DNA of 64,000 nucleotides from Cinnamomum chago (GCA_038049695.1 CP142452.1:30244501-30308500), one strand, 5' to 3'; numbered from the stretch's first letter, positions 19,207-32,344 are shown. A program made the numbers and translations. Notes: a model not told the origin generated them from the letters alone.

Positions 19207-20751
19207 ATGGACTCCACTAGGCTAGACTTTGTAGATTCTTCTAGACCCCTCAATCTTCCTTCTTTTGGAGTTTCAAACTCTCAAACTAATGAAAATCAAT
19301 TTGATCCAAAAGAAGAAGAAAATGAATATAATGAAGAAGACCTTCAACAAGCTTTTGAAGAATTATATGAAATATCCTTAAAGCTTGAAAAGAAAAACAA
19401 AAGTTTAAGGGAAGAATCTAAAAACCTAAACAAAGAGCTAGCATCTTCAAAAGATGAACTTAGAGAGAAAGAAGAAGTAATAAAATGTCTAGACTCTAAG
19501 TTCATGATCTCTTTAAATAATCTATCTAACATTCAAGATGAACTAAAAGAATTAAAGATGGATTATGATAATGTCAATAAGGAAAATCTAAAACAAAGAG
19601 ATCAATTACAAAGGCAAGATAAAGACTTTAACAATCTTGAATCTAAATTGACTATCTCTAAGGAAAATTTATCTAATACTCAAAACGAATTAAATGAGAT
19701 TAAGATAAATTGTGATGAGCTTACAAATGAAAATTTGAACCTAAGAGATACAATTAAAAAACAAGATAAAGACTTTAACAACTTAGAAGCCAAGTTGATT
19801 AAAAGTAAGTTAAAATCACAAGAACTTGGATCTAATATTGTTAATGAACTTAAACATGAATTAAAACTTGCCAATGAAGAGCTAAGCAAATATAAGGAAA
19901 TTGAATATGAACTTTCAAAAGTTAAAAATGAAAATTCAATCCTTATAACCAAAGTCACTCAACTTGAAAACAATAAACAAAAGTATGAGTGCAAGTTTAC
20001 CCAAAGTGAAGAGAAACTTGAAAAATTATTCAAATTGGGTAAATCTCATGGAGATAGGACGGGTATTGGATTTAATAGGAATATATCTTATGACCCTAAA
20101 TTCACCAACACTTTTGTGAAAGGTGAGTCCTCATTCTCTAGCACTCACACTTCTTTGCCCATGTCTAAATGTAATTATTGTGGCATTGAAGGACACTTTA
20201 GGTTTGAGTGCAAACTAAGAAAGAGAAGCCATGTGTCTAAACCCATCTTTGAACTCAAAAATGGAAAATCAAACTTGAAGGGTAAGACACTAAAAATCAA
20301 GGAAAACTCCAAAAAGACTAAACAAGTTAAATCCTTTAAAATGGAGTCTCCTAAAATAGATTCTAAAAAGCTTAAACAAGTTAAATCAAGCTTGAAAGAA
20401 TCTAAGAACAAAAAGCTTCTCAATCTATCTCCCTTATATGAACCAATGAAAGAACTTTTGAAGAAAGTTGCTAAGTTAAATCTAAAATTCAAAAGTCAAG
20501 TAAAGGGAGAAAGTAAGAAGAAAAGAAAAGTGAAACAATCCCCAAAGAAACAAACTCGCCAACATCAAAAGACTATTCACCATTCTAAGCCAAATTTAGT
20601 AAAATCTAAATATCATGGTGATAAGTTTAAATTGAAAATTTATCAAGTTAAATCTCCTATAGTTGGTGAGAATTCCAAGATAGATCTCAAAGTTCAACCC
20701 TCCCAAGACCTTAGGTGGATTCCTAAAGTTATTTACCTAGACAAACCTTAG
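19207..20751 (+). CDS. Gag-like protein, array unit 2
   Basis: 514 residues from the ATG at 19207, identical in protein sequence to the unit 1 copy: coiled coil, CCHC knuckle (CNYCGIEGHFRFEC), basic tail. It lies 116 bp after the end of LTR 2. No other coding function is present in this unit. Confidence 0.75.
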   Translation: MDSTRLDFVDSSRPLNLPSFGVSNSQTNENQFDPKEEENEYNEEDLQQAFEELYEISLKLEKKNKSLREESKNLNKELASSKDELREKEEVIKCLDSKFMISLNNLSNIQDELKELKMDYDNVNKENLKQRDQLQRQDKDFNNLESKLTISKENLSNTQNELNEIKINCDELTNENLNLRDTIKKQDKDFNNLEAKLIKSKLKSQELGSNIVNELKHELKLANEELSKYKEIEYELSKVKNENSILITKVTQLENNKQKYECKFTQSEEKLEKLFKLGKSHGDRTGIGFNRNISYDPKFTNTFVKGESSFSSTHTSLPMSKCNYCGIEGHFRFECKLRKRSHVSKPIFELKNGKSNLKGKTLKIKENSKKTKQVKSFKMESPKIDSKKLKQVKSSLKESKNKKLLNLSPLYEPMKELLKKVAKLNLKFKSQVKGESKKKRKVKQSPKKQTRQHQKTIHHSKPNLVKSKYHGDKFKLKIYQVKSPIVGENSKIDLKVQPSQDLRWIPKVIYLDKP

Positions 20752-20765
20752 GGTCTTGAACCTCA

Positions 20766-22546
20766 TTGACCAACCTACTCTTTATTAGTTAAATCACTTT
20801 GTTGGTCATGATTGCATTTGCATTTTGTTTCTTTTAGTTAGATTTCTTAAAATGCATTGCTTCTTTATGATCATTTGATTTTGGTTTCATGCACCATTCT
20901 AAGTTACATGTCATGGTTTTCAAAATCATTTGATTATAATTTCATCATGTTTGATTTGTCTTTTGCACACATATGTCTTGCATTGCATTTCTTTACATGA
21001 TCAATTGATTGTGATTTCAAAAGCTTTCATAGCTAGACTCTTCATGATCAATTGTTGAATCATTTGTGTTTATGTCATAGTAAGATTATTTGAACAAATG
21101 ATTTGAATCAATTCAAGTTTTCCATGGATTTATAAGTTATACTTTTATATGGAGAACATTGTTTTGAAAAATCAACTTGTATGTGTTTTAATGAAGTTAT
21201 ATCTTTTCAAATACAATGTTGATAATTGATCTTCAAAATCATTCCTTTATGCTCATTGTTGGATTTTGTTTTTCAAAATGATTTGAAGATTGTTTTGAAT
21301 GGAAATGCTTTTTAATCTCATTAGTTATATTCATCTAAGCATGTTCCATTATTCTCATTTCCTTTTTCTTTTGGTTTCATTATCTTTAGAAATGGAAATG
21401 TATGTTGTTTGCATCTTTGCTTATTTAGTTATTCTTTTTATATGCAAATGACTTTTGGTTCCATGTATGGTTGTGAACTTGTAATTTTTGTAGAAACCAT
21501 ACTAGAACCCAAATCCATCCTCTATGTCTTCTAGTCATTTCTTTTAATGGATGGTTATGATGTTGATTCATGTATACCTTCTTAATGTTGTCATCTCTAT
21601 ATATGTTTCAACTTCATAATAGTGTTCTTGATCATATGAACCTCTTTGAAATCCATTCCTTGTATTTCATAGTTATATCTCTTGTTTGATGGATATCTTA
21701 GTGTTGAATTCATATGATCTAGACACTTTGGAAATTGCATGCATTACAAAGCTTTATCCTTTTGCATTGCAATTTGCCTTGTTCATCACTATGCTCTTTA
21801 GGAATATCATTAAAAGTGATGAATATGCATTTATGATGCTTGATGGTAGTTTATCACATCCTTGCTTTTACTCATGTTATCATATTCAATTGGTTTCATT
21901 TGGTATAATGTTCCATTGATTTCATATCCAATTGATATCTTATCTTGTGTATGTGATAGACCTTGTGTGCTTTGGACTAATCTTCATAGTTATATAATTG
22001 TTCCACGTCACACACCATTAGCATCATAATGCTCATGATTGCCACCTCTTTTTGCTCTCATAGGTAAATCTCATGACCACCATGTTTATGTGTTAATAAT
22101 ATTGGTTGGTTATTATTTGAGGTTGGCTTCATGATTGAATTTCATTTCACTCTTTCATGCACTTTAATAGTCATATTTATTGATTGAATGAAATGAGTTC
22201 AAAACTTACATAGCATATGATTTTCATAAGTAATATTGATTGATGCTATGTTTGAGTAAACCCCATATCATGGATAGCTCTAATTTGGATTTTTCCTAAT
22301 AAGTAACATTCTTGAATCCATTTTAGAGTGATTATGTTAATAGTCATATCCTTTAATCTCAATTGATATGTTTGTTTCAATTGATATCCATGATTGCTTC
22401 TCTCATTTGTCCTAGCTCTCTTTTGGCAATTTGATCATATTGAGCTTAATAGTTAAATGAATCTAATCCTTTCCTTGAAGTTGACCCTCAATTGGTTAAA
22501 CCATCTTCTTCTTGCACCTAATAGTTAAATCTTTGTCAAAAGTTTG
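20766..22546 (+). repeat. Degenerate about 60-bp repeat field, unit 2
   Basis: Same content as in unit 1 (TAGTTATATCTTT-headed units). I noticed no difference by eye. Confidence 0.6.
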
Positions 22547-23166
22547 ACAAAAGAAGAGAATGGATTGAGGGGGAGTGTAAACCTTCATAGGAAGTATTAG
22601 TTTGATCAAATTCACCCTTGGATTGCCCTTGAGCCCTTAGAGATAACTTCCATACATGATAGCCTGTTATGAATTTCATTTTCGATTTCATTTGTTAACA
22701 GGTGCTACTAAAGGTATTCTTCTTGTCTCATGTGTGTAGGTACCTTTGCAATTTAATGTCAAAGGGGGAGAGAGAGTTCAAGTGTGACTCAAAGATCTCC
22801 TACTCATCAAAGGGGGAGAGATTTCGAGAGTTCAAGTACTCGAAGATCTCCTATCCATCAAAGGGGGAGAAAGCTTTCAAGTTCTCAAGAGGAGAAAGAA
22901 GCATGGTCAAAGGGGGAGAGCAATTAGAAGAAAGAAAGCTTGGAGCTAAAGAAGATGCTTGGCCATAGAGAGGAAGATGAGAAGAAAGCTTGAAGAATGA
23001 TCAAGCACCAAGCATCAAGAAGATTGAAGAAAAGAGCCCAAGAGCCCAAGCTAAGAGAAGAAGCATCCAACAAGATTTCAAGACTTGTCAAGCTAAGGGG
23101 GAGCTAAAGACTTTGTGTGAAAATTCTATGATGAGTAAGTTGCCATCAAATTGCAAAGGGGGAGAT

Positions 23167-24995
23167 TGTTAGGTCTTGTGTATTTGCAATTTGATGGATG
23201 CATTTGCATATTGGCATCATTTGAATTCACACACATGCATTGATTTAAAATATCTTGAAATCTAGTTTTACCCATGCATAGCTTTTAAGATTTGGAAAAG
23301 CTTTTGTTTTATGCATGTTTTGGTTTTAAACTTGGATGCATTGGTTTTAGAACCCAAAACTCTTTTGAAAACCTATTTCCTTGTGCACTACATTTGGAAA
23401 ATCATCTTGTGTATTTAGGTTTAAGTCTTGCATACATTCTTCACAAAAAGAATCATTTTGTATGCAATTTCATTTGAAAAGAGTTGTATTCAAATCAAGC
23501 TAGCCTTTGGTTTTAATCTTGTGAATCATTTTAGGCTTTGTGTTTCTCATGTTTTTAAACATCTTAGAATACCTTAAAACATGTTATTTAAGCTTGATTT
23601 AGTGGCCAAAAGATCCACCAAAGAAAAACTTTGAAAATGGAAAAAGTTGGAATTTTGGCCCAGGGACTCGCCCGACAATGTCGTCGGTCGACCGAGCCCT
23701 GTGTCTCGGTCGACCGAGAACACTGCAGGGCAAATGGACAGTTTTTGAACTGTTTCAGGCCAACGGTCAGAAAAATGACCGTTGTGCTTTCTCGGTCGAC
23801 CGAGACCTGTGTCTAGGTCGACCGAGAACTAGCCGTTGGCAACTTTTTGGCTATAAAGTCCATTCTTTTCCAACCTTTTTCAAGGCTTGAAACTTGAACT
23901 TTTGAGAGCATTTTGGAGCCAAAGAAAGGGGAAGAAGTTGGAAAAGCTAGAGGGCTATTTGGAAATCAATCTCATGAGTTTTTAAAAGGTACATCTTCTA
24001 AGTTATTTTGATTTCCATTCAAATGAAATTCATGCATGTTCAAATCCTTTGTATTTTCATTTATGCATGATTTCAAGCCCTTAAAGAGTTGTTTTGCAAA
24101 CTCAATATCTTTCTTGGTAAATTAGATTAGTTTGCACACACTCTTATCCTAATCACATATGTTCTTAGACTTTAACTTTCACTCAACTTGTTTATCTTAA
24201 TTCTTCAAAGTTGTTTGAATCTTTTATGTGATTAGTTTTCTCTTCAATCATCATTTTATAAACCTTGATTTTAAAATGCATCATGCATTCATTTAAAAGC
24301 TTCATTGTTAAAATTGATTGAAGAAACTCATACATACACTTTGTGCACACACTTTAGTTTATTTTAGTGTATGTTTGTAATTGGAATTTCATTTTCCTAT
24401 TAGCCTATTTAAGAGGCAAATTCCATTGTGCTTAAATTGTAATCTCTTAGAGTGATCTTTTGTAAAGACACCTTCTTAGAGAAATCCTCATTTGTAAAGG
24501 TTATTGCTTAGCCTTTGAAAAGCAACTTGTAAGGTTATTGCTTAGCCTAAGAAAAGCATATTGTAAGGTTATTGCTTAGCCTAAGAAAAGCATATTGTAA
24601 AGGTTATTGCTTAGCCTCTAAAAGCACATTGATAGGTTATTGCTTAGCCTTGAAAAGCATCTTGTAAAGGTTGTTGTTGAGCCTTAGAAAAACAACATTG
24701 TTAGGGTTATTGCTTAGCCTTTGAAAAAGCATACTTAGTGGAAATCCGGTGGGGTGATTGGATCACAAGCCGGTAGTGGATGTAGGCACGTTGGCCGAAC
24801 CACTATAAACATTGGTGTTGTGGTGCATGCTATGTGGTGATTGTATTTGTATTAGCTTCCGCATTTTGTTTGTTAATCATCACATGTGACTAGTTTATGC
24901 TAAGAATTTAAAATTGGTTTAAATTGGTCATAGTTGTAGCACACCCTATTCACCCCCCCCCCCCCCTCTAGGGTTAGGATCCTCGTGGACTTTCA
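23167..24995 (+). repeat. Array LTR 3 (internal, mosaic)
   Basis: 1829 bp. Positions 12 and 957 are like LTR 4, and the poly-C run of 14 is like LTR 1. It shows the same mosaic pattern as LTR 2. Confidence 0.9.
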
Positions 24996-25111
24996 ATTGG
25001 TATCAGAGCCAAGTGCTCTATCCCTTAGGATCAAGTGTTTTGGAACTCTTGATTAGGTGTAAAAACCTAGAGTTAAAACCCTAGAGTTGTGCTTATTTGA
25101 AAATCATTAGA

Positions 25112-26656
25112 ATGGACTCCACTAGGCTAGACTTTGTAGATTCTTCTAGACCCCTCAATCTTCCTTCTTTTGGAGTTTCAAACTCTCAAACTAATGAAAA
25201 TCAATTTGATCCAAAAGAAGAAGAAAATGAATATAATGAAGAAGACCTTCAACAAGCTTTTGAAGAATTATATGAAATATCCTTAAAGCTTGAAAAGAAA
25301 AACAAAAGTTTAAGGGAAGAATCTAAAAACCTAAACAAAGAGCTAGCATCTTCAAAAGATGAACTTAGAGAGAAAGAAGAAGTAATAAAATGTCTAGACT
25401 CTAAGTTCATGATCTCTTTAAATAATCTATCTAACATTCAAGATGAACTAAAAGAATTAAAGATGGATTATGATAATGTCAATAAGGAAAATCTAAAACA
25501 AAGAGATCAATTACAAAGGCAAGATAAAGACTTTAACAATCTTGAATCTAAATTGACTATCTCTAAGGAAAATTTATCTAATACTCAAAACGAATTAAAT
25601 GAGATTAAGATAAATTGTGATGAGCTTACAAATGAAAATTTGAACCTAAGAGATACAATTAAAAAACAAGATAAAGACTTTAACAACTTAGAAGCCAAGT
25701 TGATTAAAAGTAAGTTAAAATCACAAGAACTTGGATCTAATATTGTTAATGAACTTAAACATGAATTAAAACTTGCCAATGAAGAGCTAAGCAAATATAA
25801 GGAAATTGAATATGAACTTTCAAAAGTTAAAAATGAAAATTCAATCCTTATAACCAAAGTCACTCAACTTGAAAACAATAAACAAAAGTATGAGTGCAAG
25901 TTTACCCAAAGTGAAGAGAAACTTGAAAAATTATTCAAATTGGGTAAATCTCATGGAGATAGGACGGGTATTGGATTTAATAGGAATATATCTTATGACC
26001 CTAAATTCACCAACACTTTTGTGAAAGGTGAGTCCTCATTCTCTAGCACTCACACTTCTTTGCCCATGTCTAAATGTAATTATTGTGGCATTGAAGGACA
26101 CTTTAGGTTTGAGTGCAAACTAAGAAAGAGAAGCCATGTGTCTAAACCCATCTTTGAACTCAAAAATGGAAAATCAAACTTGAAGGGTAAGACACTAAAA
26201 ATCAAGGAAAACTCCAAAAAGACTAAACAAGTTAAATCCTTTAAAATGGAGTCTCCTAAAATAGATTCTAAAAAGCTTAAACAAGTTAAATCAAGCTTGA
26301 AAGAATCTAAGAACAAAAAGCTTCTCAATCTATCTCCCTTATATGAACCAATGAAAGAACTTTTGAAGAAAGTTGCTAAGTTAAATCTAAAATTCAAAAG
26401 TCAAGTAAAGGGAGAAAGTAAGAAGAAAAGAAAAGTGAAACAATCCCCAAAGAAACAAACTCGCCAACATCAAAAGACTATTCACCATTCTAAGCCAAAT
26501 TTAGTAAAATCTAAATATCATGGTGATAAGTTTAAATTGAAAATTTATCAAGTTAAATCTCCTATAGTTGGTGAGAATTCCAAGATAGATCTCAAAGTTC
26601 AACCCTCCCAAGACCTTAGGTGGATTCCTAAAGTTATTTACCTAGACAAACCTTAG
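25112..26656 (+). CDS. Gag-like protein, array unit 3
   Basis: 514 residues from the ATG at 25112, identical in protein sequence to units 1 and 2. A C where the other units have T at about 27755, in the non-coding field, is the only internal difference I noticed for this unit. Confidence 0.75.
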   Translation: MDSTRLDFVDSSRPLNLPSFGVSNSQTNENQFDPKEEENEYNEEDLQQAFEELYEISLKLEKKNKSLREESKNLNKELASSKDELREKEEVIKCLDSKFMISLNNLSNIQDELKELKMDYDNVNKENLKQRDQLQRQDKDFNNLESKLTISKENLSNTQNELNEIKINCDELTNENLNLRDTIKKQDKDFNNLEAKLIKSKLKSQELGSNIVNELKHELKLANEELSKYKEIEYELSKVKNENSILITKVTQLENNKQKYECKFTQSEEKLEKLFKLGKSHGDRTGIGFNRNISYDPKFTNTFVKGESSFSSTHTSLPMSKCNYCGIEGHFRFECKLRKRSHVSKPIFELKNGKSNLKGKTLKIKENSKKTKQVKSFKMESPKIDSKKLKQVKSSLKESKNKKLLNLSPLYEPMKELLKKVAKLNLKFKSQVKGESKKKRKVKQSPKKQTRQHQKTIHHSKPNLVKSKYHGDKFKLKIYQVKSPIVGENSKIDLKVQPSQDLRWIPKVIYLDKP

Positions 26657-26670
26657 GGTCTTGAACCTCA

Positions 26671-28451
26671 TTGACCAACCTACTCTTTATTAGTTAAATC
26701 ACTTTGTTGGTCATGATTGCATTTGCATTTTGTTTCTTTTAGTTAGATTTCTTAAAATGCATTGCTTCTTTATGATCATTTGATTTTGGTTTCATGCACC
26801 ATTCTAAGTTACATGTCATGGTTTTCAAAATCATTTGATTATAATTTCATCATGTTTGATTTGTCTTTTGCACACATATGTCTTGCATTGCATTTCTTTA
26901 CATGATCAATTGATTGTGATTTCAAAAGCTTTCATAGCTAGACTCTTCATGATCAATTGTTGAATCATTTGTGTTTATGTCATAGTAAGATTATTTGAAC
27001 AAATGATTTGAATCAATTCAAGTTTTCCATGGATTTATAAGTTATACTTTTATATGGAGAACATTGTTTTGAAAAATCAACTTGTATGTGTTTTAATGAA
27101 GTTATATCTTTTCAAATACAATGTTGATAATTGATCTTCAAAATCATTCCTTTATGCTCATTGTTGGATTTTGTTTTTCAAAATGATTTGAAGATTGTTT
27201 TGAATGGAAATGCTTTTTAATCTCATTAGTTATATTCATCTAAGCATGTTCCATTATTCTCATTTCCTTTTTCTTTTGGTTTCATTATCTTTAGAAATGG
27301 AAATGTATGTTGTTTGCATCTTTGCTTATTTAGTTATTCTTTTTATATGCAAATGACTTTTGGTTCCATGTATGGTTGTGAACTTGTAATTTTTGTAGAA
27401 ACCATACTAGAACCCAAATCCATCCTCTATGTCTTCTAGTCATTTCTTTTAATGGATGGTTATGATGTTGATTCATGTATACCTTCTTAATGTTGTCATC
27501 TCTATATATGTTTCAACTTCATAATAGTGTTCTTGATCATATGAACCTCTTTGAAATCCATTCCTTGTATTTCATAGTTATATCTCTTGTTTGATGGATA
27601 TCTTAGTGTTGAATTCATATGATCTAGACACTTTGGAAATTGCATGCATTACAAAGCTTTATCCTTTTGCATTGCAATTTGCCTTGTTCATCACTATGCT
27701 CTTTAGGAATATCATTAAAAGTGATGAATATGCATTTATGATGCTTGATGGTAGCTTATCACATCCTTGCTTTTACTCATGTTATCATATTCAATTGGTT
27801 TCATTTGGTATAATGTTCCATTGATTTCATATCCAATTGATATCTTATCTTGTGTATGTGATAGACCTTGTGTGCTTTGGACTAATCTTCATAGTTATAT
27901 AATTGTTCCACGTCACACACCATTAGCATCATAATGCTCATGATTGCCACCTCTTTTTGCTCTCATAGGTAAATCTCATGACCACCATGTTTATGTGTTA
28001 ATAATATTGGTTGGTTATTATTTGAGGTTGGCTTCATGATTGAATTTCATTTCACTCTTTCATGCACTTTAATAGTCATATTTATTGATTGAATGAAATG
28101 AGTTCAAAACTTACATAGCATATGATTTTCATAAGTAATATTGATTGATGCTATGTTTGAGTAAACCCCATATCATGGATAGCTCTAATTTGGATTTTTC
28201 CTAATAAGTAACATTCTTGAATCCATTTTAGAGTGATTATGTTAATAGTCATATCCTTTAATCTCAATTGATATGTTTGTTTCAATTGATATCCATGATT
28301 GCTTCTCTCATTTGTCCTAGCTCTCTTTTGGCAATTTGATCATATTGAGCTTAATAGTTAAATGAATCTAATCCTTTCCTTGAAGTTGACCCTCAATTGG
28401 TTAAACCATCTTCTTCTTGCACCTAATAGTTAAATCTTTGTCAAAAGTTTG
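26671..28451 (+). repeat. Degenerate about 60-bp repeat field, unit 3
   Basis: Same TAGTTATATCTTT-headed field as in units 1 and 2, with one substitution noted near 27755. Confidence 0.6.
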
Positions 28452-29071
28452 ACAAAAGAAGAGAATGGATTGAGGGGGAGTGTAAACCTTCATAGGAAGT
28501 ATTAGTTTGATCAAATTCACCCTTGGATTGCCCTTGAGCCCTTAGAGATAACTTCCATACATGATAGCCTGTTATGAATTTCATTTTCGATTTCATTTGT
28601 TAACAGGTGCTACTAAAGGTATTCTTCTTGTCTCATGTGTGTAGGTACCTTTGCAATTTAATGTCAAAGGGGGAGAGAGAGTTCAAGTGTGACTCAAAGA
28701 TCTCCTACTCATCAAAGGGGGAGAGATTTCGAGAGTTCAAGTACTCGAAGATCTCCTATCCATCAAAGGGGGAGAAAGCTTTCAAGTTCTCAAGAGGAGA
28801 AAGAAGCATGGTCAAAGGGGGAGAGCAATTAGAAGAAAGAAAGCTTGGAGCTAAAGAAGATGCTTGGCCATAGAGAGGAAGATGAGAAGAAAGCTTGAAG
28901 AATGATCAAGCACCAAGCATCAAGAAGATTGAAGAAAAGAGCCCAAGAGCCCAAGCTAAGAGAAGAAGCATCCAACAAGATTTCAAGACTTGTCAAGCTA
29001 AGGGGGAGCTAAAGACTTTGTGTGAAAATTCTATGATGAGTAAGTTGCCATCAAATTGCAAAGGGGGAGAT

Positions 29072-30895
29072 TGTTAGGTCTTGTGTATTTGCAATTTGAT
29101 GGATGCATTTGCATATTGGCATCATTTGAATTCACACACATGCATTGATTTAAAATATCTTGAAATCTAGTTTTACCCATGCATAGCTTTTAAGATTTGG
29201 AAAAGCTTTTGTTTTATGCATGTTTTGGTTTTAAACTTGGATGCATTGGTTTTAGAACCCAAAACTCTTTTGAAAACCTATTTCCTTGTGCACTACATTT
29301 GGAAAATCATCTTGTGTATTTAGGTTTAAGTCTTGCATACATTCTTCACAAAAAGAATCATTTTGTATGCAATTTCATTTGAAAAGAGTTGTATTCAAAT
29401 CAAGCTAGCCTTTGGTTTTAATCTTGTGAATCATTTTAGGCTTTGTGTTTCTCATGTTTTTAAACATCTTAGAATACCTTAAAACATGTTATTTAAGCTT
29501 GATTTAGTGGCCAAAAGATCCACCAAAGAAAAACTTTGAAAATGGAAAAAGTTGGAATTTTGGCCCAGGGACTCGCCCGACAATGTCGTCGGTCGACCGA
29601 GCCCTGTGTCTCGGTCGACCGAGAACACTGCAGGGCAAATGGACAGTTTTTGAACTGTTTCAGGCCAACGGTCAGAAAAATGACCGTTGTGCTTTCTCGG
29701 TCGACCGAGACCTGTGTCTAGGTCGACCGAGAACTAGCCGTTGGCAACTTTTTGGCTATAAAGTCCATTCTTTTCCAACCTTTTTCAAGGCTTGAAACTT
29801 GAACTTTTGAGAGCATTTTGGAGCCAAAGAAAGGGGAAGAAGTTGGAAAAGCTAGAGGGCTATTTGGAAATCAATCTCATGAGTTTTTAAAAGGTACATC
29901 TTCTAAGTTATTTTGATTTCCATTCAAATGAAATTCATGCATGTTCAAATCCTTTGTATTTTCATTTATGCATGATTTCAAGCCCTTAAAGAGTTGTTTT
30001 GCAAACTCAATATCTTTCTTGGTAAATTAGATTAGTTTGCACACACTCTTATCCTAATCACATATGTTCTTAGACTTTAACTTTCACTCAACTTGTTTAT
30101 CTTAATTCTTCAAAGTTGTTTGAATCTTTTATGTGATTAGTTTTCTCTTCAATCATCATTTTATAAACCTTGATTTTAAAATGCATCATGCATTCATTTA
30201 AAAGCTTCATTGTTAAAATTGATTGAAGAAACTCATACATACACTTTGTGCACACACTTTAGTTTATTTTAGTGTATGTTTGTAATTGGAATTTCATTTT
30301 CCTATTAGCCTATTTAAGAGGCAAATTCCATTGTGCTTAAATTGTAATCTCTTAGAGTGATCTTTTGTAAAGACACCTTCTTAGAGAAATCCTCATTTGT
30401 AAAGGTTATTGCTTAGCCTTTGAAAAGCAACTTGTAAGGTTATTGCTTAGCCTAAGAAAAGCATATTGTAAGGTTATTGCTTAGCCTAAGAAAAGCATAT
30501 TGTAAAGGTTATTGCTTAGCCTCTAAAAGCACATTGATAGGTTATTGCTTAGCCTTGAAAAGCATCTTGTAAAGGTTGTTGTTGAGCCTTAGAAAAACAA
30601 CATTGTTAGGGTTATTGCTTAGCCTTTGAAAAAGCATACTTAGTGGAAATCCGGTGGGGTGATTGGATCACAAGCCGGTAGTGGATGTAGGCACGTTGGC
30701 CGAACCACTATAAACATTGGTGTTGTGGTGCATGCTATGTGGTGATTGTATTTGTATTAGCTTCCGCATTTTGTTTGTTAATCATCACATGTGACTAGTT
30801 TATGCTAAGAATTTAAAATTGGTTTAAATTGGTCATAGTTGTAGCACACCCTATTCACCCCCCCCCTCTAGGGTTAGGATCCTCGTGGACTTTCA
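29072..30895 (+). repeat. Array LTR 4 (outer 3' LTR)
   Basis: 1824 bp. It has G at position 12 and T at position 957, and the poly-C run is only 9. It is followed directly by the right target duplication CAGGG (30896-30900). No PBS follows, which confirms it as the terminal 3' LTR. Confidence 0.92.
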
Positions 30896-31184
30896 CAGGG
30901 ATGCAGGGTATTGAAAGGGGGCCACATGGATTGGACTTAATTTTCTTTCCATTCAATTATCATTATAGTTTTAATAAAAAGTTAAGGTCCTTTATGAGTA
31001 TACCAAGGAAAAAGAGAGCAGCCATGGTAGAAGGTGGAAGCTTCACGGCGGTAGATTATGGATGTGTTTTTAAAACCGAGGTCCTATGGAAGTTTGTCCG
31101 GGTTATAATGTTTTCATTATTGTGGTTGTTTTGATACATTAACCATGATATGGGAATTGCTTATCTTTTCTCTCCAGCCATATT

Positions 31185-31480
31185 CTTCTTGCTTTGATTT
31201 TCTCATTGCCCACTTTTCCAATCTTTTGGTGCAACAGTCGTAGGGAAAAAGACATGATTTTTCCTTTTGCCTTATTTTTTATGGGGAGTTCTGAAAGCAA
31301 GATTTCTAAAATGCAAAAGTGGAAGTAGTATGCTTCTTGCTTTGATTTTCTCATTGCCCACTTTTCCATCTTTTGGTGCAACAGTCGTGGGGAAAAAGAC
31401 AGAAATGATTTTTCCTTTTGCCTTATTTTTTATGGGGAGTTCCTAAAGCAAGATTTCTCAAATTAAAAATGGAAGTAGTA
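31185..31480. repeat. Tandem duplication, period 148 bp
   Basis: CTTCTTGCTTTGATTTTCTC starts at 31185 and 31333. The two copies share CCCACTTTTCC, TTTTGGTGCAACAGTCGT and TTTTTCCTTTTGCC and differ by small indels and substitutions. Confidence 0.85.
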
Positions 31481-31840
31481 TGATGTTTTATGAATCTGTA
31501 TCCTTATGAGCTTTTCGCTTGTCCTATTAAAGTACATTTGATTGATTTATTATATAGTTTTCTGCAAACTCGACCAGCTACCCAAACTTGAGCAAATGAC
31601 CTTTGAATTTGTGATTTGGTTAGGTCTAGCTTTCTACCGGTCAAGAGTTTTTACGGTGTCGCGTTTGTTGTTTTTGGAAGACTCGCATTTAAACTATATG
31701 TTGCAGTAGCTAGAGCCTCGAACTAATAAATGGTTCTTTAAGGGGTTGTTTTCCATTTACACATGATAGAAAAATTAGTTTTACATATGCAAAACAGTAC
31801 TTGTAAAATTTTCATTTGCAAATGTTATACATGTGAAATA

Positions 31841-32154
31841 TATGGTGCTCCGGAACACGTGGTGGGGCCCACCGTTTGATAATAGTCAACTATAAAACAG
31901 AGATCTCTAATAATCATGGGTCCTGGCGTTTGGCACCCATCCGAATGAACTGGACCGTTGGATTAATTATGCACTCATTATGGACGGTAAATATTTGTTG
32001 GCTGTGGACTAAGTGGGTCCAGTGATGATCAGAGCCTCCGTCATTGTACACGGGCTGTGTTGGGGGGTTCTTTCGATTCCCCAGGTCCCATGCCCAGGTG
32101 GGGCTGAAGGTGGGCCCCACAAGCACTAGCGCTCACCATAAGATAAGCACCATA
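31841..32154. mobile_element. MITE-like element with imperfect terminal inverted repeats
   Basis: TATGGTGCTCC...GTGGTGGGGCCCACC at the left is mirrored at the right by GGTGGGCCCCACAAGCACTAGCG...AGCACCATA. The interior resembles the repeats near 300-620 and 1440-1710. No clear target duplication was seen, so the superfamily (hAT- or Mutator-like) is left open. Confidence 0.5.
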
Positions 32155-32344
32155 GCTTAGCAGAGGGGATTCTGTAAAACACATTACTATGTTTGTCAAA
32201 ATCAACAATTTCACGAGTAAATGAGTACATCCAACTATTTTTACAAATTTCTTAAAATTGATAAAGAATTAAGATATAAAACTAAACATCCGGACATTTA
32301 TCATTAATAAAAGAATATTGAACAGTTCTAATTATCAATTAGGG

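Larger units (their letters stand above)
11356..30895 (+). mobile_element. Tandemly expanded gag-only LTR retroelement (4 LTRs, 3 internal regions)
   Basis: One locus reads LTR-int-LTR-int-LTR-int-LTR with a period of 5905-5906 bp. It is flanked once by the target duplication CAGGG (11351-11355 and 30896-30900), so a single insertion was later amplified. The units look identical apart from poly-C length and very few substitutions. The PBS matches initiator tRNA-Met (TGGTATCAGAGC), and several AAAGGGGGAG purine tracts precede each downstream LTR. A gag-like ORF is present but no protease, integrase or reverse transcriptase. The copia-type PBS, multiple purine tracts, LTR palindromes and coiled-coil gag suggest a non-autonomous Sirevirus-like copia derivative. 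It looks whole for its class and very young. Confidence 0.9.
30896..32340. other. Host flank, right of the array
   Basis: Probably the continuation of the host 3' flank beyond the insertion. It contains a 148-bp tandem duplication (31185-31480) and a MITE (31841-32154). No coding region is supported; the open frames are short and lack composition or homology signals. Confidence 0.5.
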
